In this document: positions 11,430 to 21,934 of the stretch, piece after piece
How positions within the stretch are numbered: position 1 is the first letter of the stretch
How the letters are laid out: each line of letters begins with the position of its first letter
Assembly: GCA_001695595.3 (NCBI GenBank)
Contig: MBPM02000122.1
Coordinates: 62,001 to 126,000, forward strand
Direction: 5' to 3'
Length of the DNA stretch: 64,000 nucleotides
DNA from: Plasmopara viticola
Taxonomy: Eukaryota; Oomycota; Peronosporomycetes; Peronosporales; Peronosporaceae
Translations under genes and position numbers: made by a program
The notes under the pieces: model-generated
What the model was told of the DNA's origin: nothing
Database searches by the model: none
Seen by the model: only the letters and a program-made list of their open reading frames with translations

Positions 11430-11510
11430 GACAGCTTGGCCGAGCGGTTAAGGCGATAGACTCGAAATCTATTGGGGTAACCCGCGTGAGTTCAAGTCTC
11501 ACAGCTGTCG
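11430..11510 (+). tRNA. tRNA-Ser(CGA), array copy 30
   Basis: Identical to the consensus. Long unit, 403 bp. Confidence 0.97.
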
Positions 11511-11832
11511 ATTTATGAAGGCTGCAAAAGTCACATCTGCTGGAAAATATTTTTATCTACGAAGCATTGCCCAACCTCGATAATTTTCCGTAATCAGACG
11601 TCTTTGGTGTCAAGCATATGCGATCATAACGACCGCATGAATATGAATATAGCGAAACGTATGGGCCTGACCTTTGAAGCTAAGGAACGATGCCGCTCGT
11701 ATTTGGCTGCTAAAATGTGAACTTTGAAAACAGCGGTGAACTTTGAAAACACAGCGGAGATAAACGTGTTAGGTAGCATGGCATACTGAAAGCAACTTGC
11801 TCATGCAATCTAGGTGCTATCTTCAGTGCTAA

Positions 11833-11913
11833 GACAGCTTGGCCGAGCGGTTAAGGCGATAGACTCGAAATCTATTGGGGTAACCCGCGTGAGTTCAAGT
11901 CTCACAGCTGTCG
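11833..11913 (+). tRNA. tRNA-Ser(CGA), array copy 31
   Basis: Identical to the consensus. The leader has gctatctt instead of gctgtctt, putting one mismatch in the leader hairpin. Short unit, 384 bp. Confidence 0.97.
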
Positions 11914-12216
11914 ATTTGTGAATGCTGCAAAAGTCACATCTGCTGGAAAATTATTTTATCTACGAAGCATTGCCCAACCTCGATAATTTTCCGTAATCAG
12001 ACGTCTTTGGTGTCAAGCATATGCGATCATAACGACCGCATGAATATGAATATAGCGAAACGTATGGGCCTGACCTTTGTAGCTAAGGAAATGCCGCTCG
12101 TATTTGTAGCTGCTAAAATGTAAACTTTGAAAACTGAGCGGTGATAAATGTGTTAGGTAGCGTGGCATACTGAAAGCAACTTGCTGATGCAGTGTAGGTG
12201 CTGTCTTCAGTGCTAA

Positions 12217-12297
12217 GACAGCTTGGCCGAGCGGTTAAGGCGATAGACTCGAAATCTATTGGGGTAACCCGCGTGAGTTCAAGTCTCACAGCTGTCG
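12217..12297 (+). tRNA. tRNA-Ser(CGA), array copy 32
   Basis: Identical to the consensus. Long unit, 405 bp. Confidence 0.97.
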
Positions 12298-12621
12298 ATT
12301 TGTGAAGGCTGCAAAAAGTCACATCTGCTGGAAAATATTTTTATCTACGAAGCATTGCCCAACCTCGATAATTTTCCGTAATCAGACGTCTTTGGTGTCA
12401 AGCATATGCGATCATAACGACCGCATGAATATGAATATAGCGAAACGTATGGGCCTGACCTTTGAAGCTAAGGAACGATGCGCTCGTATTTGGCTGCTAA
12501 AATGTAAACTTTGAAAGCCCAGCGGTGAACTTTGAAAACACAGCGGAGATAAACGTGTTAGGTAGCATGGCATACTGTAAGCAACTTGCTCATGCAATCT
12601 AGGTGCTATCTTCAGTGCTAA

Positions 12622-12702
12622 GACAGCTTGGCCGAGCGGTTAAGGCGATAGACTCGAAATCTATTGGGGTAACCCGCGTGAGTTCAAGTCTCACAGCTGT
12701 CG
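12622..12702 (+). tRNA. tRNA-Ser(CGA), array copy 33
   Basis: Identical to the consensus. Leader variant gctatctt, shared with copies 31, 35 and 37. Short unit, 385 bp. Confidence 0.97.
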
Positions 12703-13006
12703 ATTTGTGAATGCTGCAAACAGTCACATCTGCTGGAAAATTATTTTATCTACGAAGCATTGCCCAACCTCGATAATTTTCCGTAATCAGACGTCTTTGG
12801 TGTCAAGCATATGCGATCATAACGACCGCATGAATATGAATATAGCGAAACGTATGGGCCTGACCTTTGTAGCTAAGGAAATGCCGCTCGTATTTGTAGC
12901 TGCTAAAATGTAAACTTTGAAAACAGAGCGGTGATAAATGTGTTAGGTAGCGTGGCATACTGAAAGCAACTTGCTGATGCAGTGTAGGTGCTGTCTTCAG
13001 TGCTAA

Positions 13007-13087
13007 GACAGCTTGGCCGAGCGGTTAAGGCGATAGACTCGAAATCTATTGGGGTAACCCGCGTGAGTTCAAGTCTCACAGCTGTCG
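13007..13087 (+). tRNA. tRNA-Ser(CGA), array copy 34
   Basis: Identical to the consensus. Long unit, 407 bp. Confidence 0.97.
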
Positions 13088-13413
13088 ATTTGTGAAGGCT
13101 GCAAAAGTCACATCTGCTGGAAAATATTTTTATCTACGAAGCATTGCCCAACCTCGATAATTTTCCGTAATCAGACGTCTTTGGTGTCAAGCATATGCGA
13201 TCATAACGACCGCATGAATATGAATATAGCGAAACGTATGGGCCAGACCTTTAAAGCCAAGGAACGATGCTGCTCGTATTTGGGGCTGCTAAAATGTGAA
13301 CTTTGAAAACCCAGCGGTGAACTTTGAAAACACAGCGGAGATAAACGTGTTAGGTAGCATGGCATACTGTAAGCAACTTGCTCATGCAATCTAGGTGCTA
13401 TCTTCAGTGCTAA

Positions 13414-13494
13414 GACAGCTTGGCCGAGCGGTTAAGGCGATAGACTCGAAATCTATTGGGGTAACCCGCGTGAGTTCAAGTCTCACAGCTGTCG
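13414..13494 (+). tRNA. tRNA-Ser(CGA), array copy 35
   Basis: Identical to the consensus. Leader variant gctatctt. Extra-long unit, 428 bp, with three spacer subrepeats. Confidence 0.97.
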
Positions 13495-13841
13495 ATTTGT
13501 GAATGCTGCAAAAAGTCACATCTGCTGGAAAATATTTTTATCTACGAAGCATTGCCCAACCTCGATAATTTTCCGTAATCAGACGTCTTTGGTGTCAAGC
13601 ATATGCGATCATAACGACCGCATGAATATGAATATAGCGAAACGTATGGGCCTGACCTTTGAAGCTAAGGAACGATGCCACTCGTATTTTGTAGCTGCTA
13701 AAAGTGAACTTTGAAAACACAGCGGTGAACTTAAAAACACAGCGATGGACTTTGAAAACACAGGGGTGATAAATGTGTTAGGTAGCATGGCATACTGTAA
13801 GCAACTTGCTCATGCAATCTAGGTGCTGTCTTCAGTGCTAA

Positions 13842-13922
13842 GACAGCTTGGCCGAGCGGTTAAGGCGATAGACTCGAAATCTATTGGGGTAACCCGCGTG
13901 AGTTCAAGTCTCACAGCTGTCG
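13842..13922 (+). tRNA. tRNA-Ser(CGA), array copy 36
   Basis: Identical to the consensus. Short unit, 384 bp. Confidence 0.97.
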
Positions 13923-14225
13923 ATTTGTGAATGCTGCAAACAGTCACATCTGCTGGAAAATTATTTTATCTACGAAGCATTGCCCAACCTCGATAATTTT
14001 CCGTAATCAGACGTCTTTGGTGTCAAGCATATGCGATCATAACGACCGCATGAATATGAATATAGCGAAACGTATGGGCCTGACCTTTGAAGCTAAGGAA
14101 CGATGCCGCTCGTATTTAGCTGCTAAAAGTGAACTTTGAAAACACAGCGGTGATAAATGTGTTAGGTAGCATGGCATACTGTAAGCAACTTGCTCATGCA
14201 ATCTAGGTGCTATCTTCAGTGCTAA

Positions 14226-14306
14226 GACAGCTTGGCCGAGCGGTTAAGGCGATAGACTCGAAATCTATTGGGGTAACCCGCGTGAGTTCAAGTCTCACAG
14301 CTGTCG
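14226..14306 (+). tRNA. tRNA-Ser(CGA), array copy 37
   Basis: Identical to the consensus. Leader variant gctatctt. Unit 415 bp. Confidence 0.97.
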
Positions 14307-14640
14307 ATTTGTGAATGCTGCAAAAAGTCACATCTGCTGGAAATATTTTTATCTACGAAGCATTGCCCAACCTCGATAATTTTCCGTAATCAGACGTCTT
14401 TGGTGTCAAGCATATGCGATCATAACGACCGCATGAATATGAATATAGCGAAACGTATGGGCCTGACCTTTGAAGCTAAGGAACGATGCCACTCGTATTT
14501 AGCTGCTAAAAGTGAACAGCGGTGAACTTATAAAACACAGCGGTGGACTTTGAAAACACAGGGGGTGATAAATGTGTTAGGTAGCATGGCATACTGTAAG
14601 CAACTTGCTCATGCAATGTAGGTGCTGTCTTCAGTGCTAA

Positions 14641-14721
14641 GACAGCTTGGCCGAGCGGTTAAGGCGATAGACTCGAAATCTATTGGGGTAACCCGCGTGA
14701 GTTCAAGTCTCACAGCTGTCG
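14641..14721 (+). tRNA. tRNA-Ser(CGA), array copy 38
   Basis: Identical to the consensus. Short unit, 386 bp. Confidence 0.97.
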
Positions 14722-15026
14722 ATTTGTGAATGCTGCAAAAGTCACATCTGCTGGAAAATATTTTTATCTACGAAGCATTGCCCAACCTCGATAATTTTCC
14801 GTAATCAGACGTCTTTGGTGTCAAGCATATGCGATCATAACGACCGCATGAATATGAATATAGCGAAACGTATGGGCCTGACCTTTGAAGCTAAGGAACG
14901 ATGCCGCTCGTATTTATAGCTGCTAAAAAGTGAACTTTGACAACACAGCGGAGATAAATGTGTTAGGTAGCATGGCATACTGTAAGCAACTTGCTCATGC
15001 AATGTAGGTGCTGTCTTCAGTGCTAA

Positions 15027-15107
15027 GACAGCTTGGCCGAGCGGTTAAGGCGATAGACTCGAAATCTATTGGGGTAACCCGCGTGAGTTCAAGTCTCACA
15101 GCTGTCG
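15027..15107 (+). tRNA. tRNA-Ser(CGA), array copy 39
   Basis: Identical to the consensus. Longest unit, 429 bp, with three spacer subrepeats. Confidence 0.97.
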
Positions 15108-15455
15108 ATTTGTGAATGCTGCAAAAAGTCACATCTGCTGGAAAATATTTTTATCTACGAAGCATTGCCCAACCTCGATAATTTTCCGTAATCAGACGTC
15201 TTTGGTGTCAAGCATATGCGATCATAACGACCGCATGAATATGAATATAGCGAAACGTATGGGCCTGACCTTTGAAGCTAAGGAACGATGCCACTCGTAT
15301 TTGGAGCTGCTAAAAAGTGAACTTTGAAAACACAGCGGTGAACTTAAAAAACACAGCGGTGAACTTTGAAAACACAGGGGTGATAAATGTGTTAGGTAGC
15401 ATGGCATACTGTAAGCAACTTGCTCATGCAATGTAGGTGCTGTCTTCAGTGCTAA

Positions 15456-15536
15456 GACAGCTTGGCCGAGCGGTTAAGGCGATAGACTCGAAATCTATTG
15501 GGGTAACCCGCGTGAGTTCAAGTCTCACAGCTGTCG
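15456..15536 (+). tRNA. tRNA-Ser(CGA), array copy 40
   Basis: Identical to the consensus. Short unit, 387 bp. Confidence 0.97.
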
Positions 15537-15842
15537 ATTTGTGAATGCTGCAAAAAGTCACATCTGCTGGAAAATTATTTTATCTACGAAGCATTGCCCA
15601 ACCTCGATAATTTTCCGTAATCAGACGTCTTTGGTGTCAAGCATATGCGATCATAACGACCGCATGAATATGAATATAGCGAAACGTATGGGCCTGACCT
15701 TTGAAGCTAAGGAACGATGCCGCTCGTATTTATAGCTGCTAAAAAGTGAACTTTGAAAACACAGCGGTGATAAATGTGTTAGGTAGCATGGCATACTGTA
15801 AGCAACTTGCTCATGCAATGTAGGTGCTGTCTTCAGTGCTAA

Positions 15843-15923
15843 GACAGCTTGGCCGAGCGGTTAAGGCGATAGACTCGAAATCTATTGGGGTAACCCGCGT
15901 GAGTTCAAGTCTCACAGCTGTCG
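15843..15923 (+). tRNA. tRNA-Ser(CGA), array copy 41
   Basis: Identical to the consensus. Short unit, 383 bp. Confidence 0.97.
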
Positions 15924-16225
15924 ATTTGTGAATGCTGCAAAAGTCACATCTGCTGGAAAATATTTTATCTACGAAGCATTGCCCAACCTCGATAATTTTC
16001 CGTAATCAGACGTCTTTGGTGTCAAGCATATGCGATCATAACGACCGCATGAATATGAATATAGCGAAACGTATGGGCCTGACCTTTGAAGCTAAGGAAC
16101 GATGCCGCTCGTATTTAGCTGCTAAAAAGTGAACTTTGAAAACACAGCGGTGATAAATGTGTTAGGTAGCATGGCATACTGTAAGCAACTTGCTCATGCA
16201 ATGTAGGTGCTGTCTTCAGTGCTAA

Positions 16226-16306
16226 GACAGCTTGGCCGAGCGGTTAAGGCGATAGACTCGAAATCTATTGGGGTAACCCGCGTGAGTTCAAGTCTCACAG
16301 CTGTCG
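16226..16306 (+). tRNA. tRNA-Ser(CGA), array copy 42
   Basis: Identical to the consensus. This is the last unmutated gene of the array. Long unit, 418 bp. Confidence 0.97.
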
Positions 16307-16643
16307 ATTTGTGAATGCTGCAAAAAGTCACATCTGCTGGAAAATATTTTTATCTACGAAGCATTGCCCAACCTCGATAATTTTCCGTAATCAGACGTCT
16401 TTGGTGTCAAGCATATGCGATCATAACGACCGCATGAATATGAATACAGCGAAACGTATGGGCCTGACCTTTGAAGCTAAGGAACGATGCCACTCGTATT
16501 TGGAACTGCTAGAAAGTGAACAGCGGTGAACTTTAAAAACACAGCGGTGGACTTTGAAAACACAGGGGTGATAAATGTGTTAGGTAGCATGGCATACTGT
16601 AAGCAACTTGCTCATGCAATGTAGGTGCTGTCTTCAGTGCTAA

Positions 16644-16724
16644 GACAGCTTGGCCGAGCTGTTAAGGCGATAGACTCGAAATCTATTGGGGTAACCCGCG
16701 TGAGTTCAAGTCTCACAGCTGTCG
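16644..16724 (+). tRNA. tRNA-Ser(CGA), array copy 43, D-loop variant
   Basis: Consensus except that the D-loop GG pair reads TG (gagctgtt). The position corresponding to G18 is lost; it normally pairs with the T loop and lies in the A box. Probably impaired. Unit 407 bp. Confidence 0.75.
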
Positions 16725-17050
16725 ATTTGTGAAGGCTGCAAGAAGTCACATCTGCTGAAAATATTTTTATCTACGAAGCATTGCCCAACCTCGATAATTT
16801 TCCGTAATCAGACGTCTTTGGTGTCAAGCATATGCGATCATAACGACCGCATGAATATGAATATAGCGAAACGTATGGGCCTGACCTTTGAAGCTAAGGA
16901 ACGATGCCACTCGTATTTGAAGCTGCTAAAAAGTGAAGTTTAAAAACACAGCGGTGAACTTTGTGAACACAGCGGTGATAAATGTGTTTGGTAGCATGGC
17001 ATACTGTAAGCAACTTGCTGATGCAATGAAGGTGCTGTCTTCAGCGCTAA

Positions 17051-17131
17051 GAGAGATAGGCCGAGCGCTTAAGGTGATAGACTCGAAATCTATTAGGGCA
17101 ACCCGCGTGAGTTCAAGTCTCACAACTGTCG
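17051..17131 (+). pseudogene. Decayed tRNA-Ser copy 44
   Basis: Anticodon arm and T arm are intact, but the 5' acceptor strand is GAGAGAT against AACTGTC. The D loop has lost its GG pair (gagcgctt) and the D stem is disturbed. The surrounding spacer is also clearly more diverged than upstream. The cloverleaf cannot close. Confidence 0.9.
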
Positions 17132-17446
17132 ATTTGTGAAGGCTGCAAAAAGTCACGTCTGCTTTAAAATATTATTGTCTACGAAGCATTGCCCAACCTC
17201 GATATTGTTCAGTAATAAAACGACTTTGGTGTCAAGCTGATGCGACCATGACGACTAACGAATATAAACTTAGCGAAACGTATGGGCCTGACCTTTGAAG
17301 CTAAGAAACGATGCTGCTTGTATTTGAAGCTGCTAGAATGTGAAGTTCAAAAAAACAGCGGTAGTTAATGTGTTTGGTAGCGTGGCATACTGTAAGCAAC
17401 TTGCTGATGCAATGTTGGTGCTGTCTTCTGATCTAAGACAGCTTGG

Positions 17447-17496
17447 CCGAGCGGTTAAGGCGATAGACTCGAAATCTATTGGGATAACCCGCGTGA
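17447..17496 (+). pseudogene. Truncated tRNA-Ser copy 45 at array edge
   Basis: Consensus through the variable arm, with one G-to-A change, then cut off after the first bases of the T stem (gcgtga). Unrelated sequence follows, so the right breakpoint of the array lies inside a tRNA gene. Confidence 0.92.
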
Positions 17497-17497
17497 A

Positions 17498-20490
17498 TTC
17501 TGTTGCTTGTTTTCTGCTTTACTTGCACATTGCCTTCAATTAAGCTGTTGCAACATGCGAGTATAAAGTACAGCGTCTTATACTGCTGTATCCAATGTTT
17601 TAACTGAAATCTGTCATTTTTGAACATTCGTGTGTCGTGAATTCCACCGATAGGGTTTGTAGAAGTGTCATTGATACTCTGCTTTTATTAAATCGACAAG
17701 TGAGCATGATAGACAAATAAATGAAACTTAATAAGCTGGCTCTTTAAACTGAGCATACCTTATCCTGAGTGCTCGTCAAAGTCAGGAATTGAATGCCGCA
17801 AGATCCGATCTAGCCTCCCGGGTGATCACAGTTGGCTCATTGGTGAGAACTTGTACTTAGTCCGCAGATTGATAACTAGGCAGCTTTACCCCGCTATGAC
17901 TGCTCATAATGTCCTTGCGCCTCGTTAGTCACGATATTAAACTTAATTGGATGACGAACATAGAATGCGTGGGCTCTGCAATAAGAGCATGTGTCACTCG
18001 CGGACATACCACGACCGATGCATGGGCTCGTGGGTGGATGTCTCAAGTGAGCTTAGGTTTCATTCAAAATTTCTACTAGCCTATGAAGAGCCGCACGATC
18101 TGAGCTTGAAGTTTAACGAAAAATGCATTTATCCTCTTCATTCCAAAAGCCAAGACTGACAAGTCATAGTCGACCATCAGACCTGGGTCTCGTTCGCTTT
18201 AAGAAGGAGTTAGCCGACGCGCTTGGCATGAGAGTGCTCTACGAGCGGCAATCTTTATCAATCATTATTCCGTTCTTATGGCGGAATGCCGCGTGAAACC
18301 CCAGTCCACGGCAGTTCACCAGGTGCGAACGCTAAGGTAGACGGTGACCTAGATACTGTCTTTAAAATTGCTTTTTAAGTTAGATTGCGCTGATGCGCGA
18401 ACTACTAATAAGTGGAACAATTGCGTCAAATAAAAAGAAAAAAAATCTGTATGGACTTAAGGAGCTCATAGTCTCTATTGATCAGAGTGTGACGATAACG
18501 CGAACCTGTGTTACACTTATTAACACTTTTTTGCTGCGCGAACAAATCTATTAATGTTCGAACATTAAAAAGACGGCAGTAAAACCACCAAAATATAGTT
18601 CGTAGTCTAATGACCAATGCTTGATGCGTATTAGTAAGCTAGATACTAGTCATCCCAACACGACGATCCATCAACGAACCCGTTTTGTGCTAATTCACCT
18701 TATAGACATTCTAATCCAAGAGTAGCTTTTTCAAGTATGTCGTCGATATTACGGTACCCAACGGCTGATTTAAGCCACCTATGTCTTCTGGCTTCTTGCG
18801 GCACCAAGTTAAGCCGTAATTGGGATTCGGCGCGGTATCAGAAGCACGCGAATAGCCTTAGTAAGGTCGCGCTAAGACAGCATTTCAGATAATTTTTCGG
18901 CAAATGCCACCTGATAAGAGCCATCAAAGAGCTCTGTGACACACGAAGTAGATAAGCTTACTAGTAGCGAGGCTGCCGTAGCTATTTGCTCGGAAATAGC
19001 AAGAATTCAGGATTATACTTTCGCGTTATAATCGGAGTCTTTACGGGTCGCAGAGTCTAATCTGGATGATACAATGTGGTAGTACTAGTCTTGACAAGGA
19101 CCAAATATAACGTTTTAAGAAAATCAGTCATGAAGTGAGCTTCATTTCAGCAATATTGACCCCAGTTTTCTGCTTACGTGAGCTTTACGTACAACTCGCC
19201 CGATTGGCGGGCCAAAGACAACAAATCTTCGAAATGTCTCGGCTTCATAATAATGCCAAGCAAAACGTCAGAGTTTGATTTCCGAGCACGGATGTGGGGT
19301 CACCCAACGCGAAGTACCAAAAGCGTTATAACAGAAAGTCCCTTGCTATCTCTACCAATTAAAAGGTCTTCAGTCCATCCAGATCACAGCATTTTACAAA
19401 CTCTGTGAAGCGGATAATTGCGCAACTTCACAAGAAGCTCTTTGAAACCGTAAGAGCGCCATAGCTTTGTTACAATGAAGTGCCGCAGGGGGCCGCTTCC
19501 GTATAAGAATTGCGTCTCCTTCATTAGGAGAAAAGATGTGTGCCCGAGTTTACGCACTTTGATTTGCTCTTGGAATTGATCCTAGCGTTCAAGTCACCGC
19601 TTCCTTGGATCGATATCGAGCGATTAGGCTCTCATAACGGAGACGAATCCATTTGGTCATTCGATTTGTGAGCATTACAGCTATGTCGACCGCCGCACGT
19701 CGCAGTTAAGGTTTCTGAATTGTATGAAATTTTTCTTCTCTTACGATAAATATGGCAGTGTTTGCGGGCACAATTAGTCGCTTTTCAATCATCTTTACTT
19801 GCCTTACACAAAGCTTTGATGAGGTAGTGAATGCAAGTCAGAAAAAATTGATACTTGAAGTCCTGCGGAAGAAAATTCATCTTAAGCTGCCTTACTCAGA
19901 ATGATTGCTGCATCAAATTCGTCTTGGGAATCTTAATTGTGTTCGCTGATTTTCGACTTTTATAGCCGAAGAGCTCCGATGATGCGTTGTTTCATCTAAC
20001 GACTTCACACTCTTGAATTTTCCTTAGTTTATTTTGACGGACGCAATCGCATTAATTTCCTTGCTGCTTTTGGACCAATAGGCTTTTCGTGAAGTCAGAT
20101 GTTTTTTCATAAGTATTTGAGCCCAAATTAAAGCCCTTATGCTTGTAGCCATATTGTGGCTTGCGACCGGCGACTAGCGCACGGAACCCATAAATCAAGG
20201 AGCCGCAACGGCGACGACATCAACTGTGTTCACCAAAACAGTGACTTGGTATCTTTGCTCTGAGATCTTGGGGTTCTATCTGACCGGATGTCGAGCCTAT
20301 AGGGCGAAGTTGCATCGCAACACAAGCAAGTCCATCCATTGAGACAGGAGATATCGCACTTCATACTCGATCCAGATTCTAAGTGTTTACTTTTTCTCTT
20401 GGGCCTTTACCTGCATATCACCTTGGTGTCAATAAAACAGCAGTGTATCCTCGCAGCATTCTCCGCGGTAAAAATTAGCATAAAAAACAC
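17498..20490. other. No recognisable gene
   Basis: Stop-rich sequence in all frames beyond the array edge. Short open stretches, for example minus strand around 19,080-19,420 and plus strand 17,947-18,159, look faintly coding but match no family I recognise. Likely decayed mobile-element sequence. Confidence 0.5.
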
Positions 20491-20499
20491 GCTTAAATC

Positions 20500-20648
20500 G
20501 TATCGACAATTTAGTCACGCCGCTGTCAATAACGATGACATTTGCTCTAAAACGAAATGCATCATGCTTTTTGAGCGCATGGTGCATTTCGATATATCGA
20601 TATGGTGTAAAGGTCATTGACAGCGATATGACAGAGTTGTCGACAAGA
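20500..20648. repeat. Imperfect long inverted repeat
   Basis: The core arms 20,553-20,567 (cgaaatgcatcatgc) and 20,577-20,591 (gcatggtgcatttcg) pair with one mismatch around a 9-nt centre. Pairing resumes further out: cgctgtcaat near 20,520 with attgacagcg near 20,620, and cgacaa near 20,504 with ttgtcgac near 20,638. Arms are about 65-70 bp with indels. It lies near the 3' end of the decayed gypsy element. It could be a small foldback element or part of a long terminal repeat. Confidence 0.55.
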
Positions 20649-20799
20649 TAATTTACCAGAGGCATCTAAGATTTTGTGCTAGTTTTACATCAGCGACTGT
20701 ATACGATTTTGAAGTCCGAATTTTTTTTGTTCACCCTTTTTTAAATGCAGCCATTCTGTCTCGTAATGTCTTGTGACGCTATGTCTTTTGAATACACTA

Positions 20800-21130
20800 G
20801 TTTTGACCTGCTCACGCATGTAGAAAGGACATTGTTAGCACCCGGTTGACTGTTCTTTCTCTATCTAACTGAGAGCCACCATGTGTTGGCGTTAGTGGAA
20901 CGCGAGCGTTGTCTTATATATTCACGTAGATGCACGTGTCGACAGCATTGTCTAATGGAAACTTTTCGAGTGAGAGTATGCTGCTCTACCACCTTAGCAT
21001 ATCCGCCCACATACCGCGCAGTATGACTTTGATGAAACCATTTAATTGCTCTTTCCGATCAATGGTCAGCAGACGGCCTGCTGTAGGCATATCTGGCCTG
21101 ATGATCCGCAATTTTGCAAACTATGTGTCC
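20800..21130 (-). pseudogene. Ty3/gypsy integrase C-terminal part (broken)
   Basis: Starting near 21,104 the minus strand reads through the end of the integrase core. It has the degenerate equivalent of the TAxHPQTDGQTERVNR block, then ILRG...W, then a LDNAV segment (family: ALNNAVHAST). It ends at RVPLTPTHGG (family: HPRVPLTL). In-frame stops occur near 20,988 and 20,913. No function is possible. Confidence 0.75.
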
Positions 21131-21934
21131 GCTATTGGTAAGGATTCCAACCGATGGCACAGTGTACACGTGTGATTACAACATGAGCTTCCAATACTTG
21201 ATGCTCACTAATTACTACGTCTTCTCTCAAGTAAACTTAACGTATCGTGAGCCCAATAGAAGATGCGATCGACGGCCTAGCATTCAACAAGAGCCGACGT
21301 AGCCTCGCACTTAATCAAGCTGACATTTACTTGTACGTCTGTTAAAGTGAGCGCCCCTCAAAATTTTTTAGCAAAAATGACGCACATGTCACCACGCGCG
21401 TACGCGCCATATTTAAGATCCGATATAGATGAGGCCACAAGTGTGACTTCATTTTTAAGCTATGTGCAACGCATCAGCAAAAACAATCTGCTTTCTGGCT
21501 TGAACTTCATCTCAAATTAACCAATTACCGCAAAAGGTGAGGCGAGCGCGTAGTGACTTAAGATCTGTAACGATCACGATTATTTAAGATCTAGCAGATC
21601 ATGTAGACTACGAGATCATTTTTTGTCTCGAGTGCTTCTTGTCATAGACAGGGTACTACATCTGTGTAACTAAAACCTGCAGACGTTTATATTAGATTAT
21701 TTGCAGCATAGTAGAGCCAATGATCGAATCTTGTGCATCTTTAGTGGCACTGGATGACAAATTAGATTTGCCAAGGCTGCGGCAAGCGCCTCTTTTTGTC
21801 ATCCAATGTTTATTCAAATGCCTCGTAATGTCATGTTACCCAGAATGTTTTTGTATTTTTTCCTCATCAATTCGCACTAAAGCTGTGTCAATAACCGGAA
21901 AGTTAAAGTGCTTTCTTAGTCGCTTAAGCATAAG

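Larger units (their letters stand above)
1..17497 (+). repeat. Tandem array of 45 tRNA-Ser(CGA)-bearing units (381-429 bp)
   Basis: Head-to-tail repeat in which every unit holds one 81-nt tRNA-Ser(CGA) followed by a spacer of about 300-350 bp. Units fall into a short class (about 381-390 bp) and a long class (about 401-418 bp), with two extra-long units (428 and 429 bp). The classes differ mainly in one, two or three copies of a 19-22 bp subrepeat around 'gtgaactttgaaaac'. Short and long units often alternate, giving a dimer of about 787 bp. The stretch from 'gcattgcccaacctcg' to 'gggcctgacctttg' is nearly invariant between units. The array begins 6 bp before the first tRNA, so it continues outside the window. 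It ends abruptly inside copy 45 at 17,496. The short ORFs present on both strands of every unit are by-products of the repeat. Confidence 0.97.

Noticed and set aside
92..16529. Dozens of similar 60-109 codon ORFs on both strands of the tRNA array
   Set aside because: They recur because the 395-bp unit recurs. They run antisense through the tRNA or across the spacer, differ in length with each spacer indel, and have no recognisable domain or consistent start.
1..17497. CRISPR array
   Set aside because: Units are about 395 bp with an internal tRNA, and the intervening sequence is conserved, not unique. The context is eukaryotic.
18181..18360. Possible ribosomal RNA fragment (gctaaggtagac-like words)
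   Set aside because: No longer match to conserved rRNA helices was found on reading both strands.
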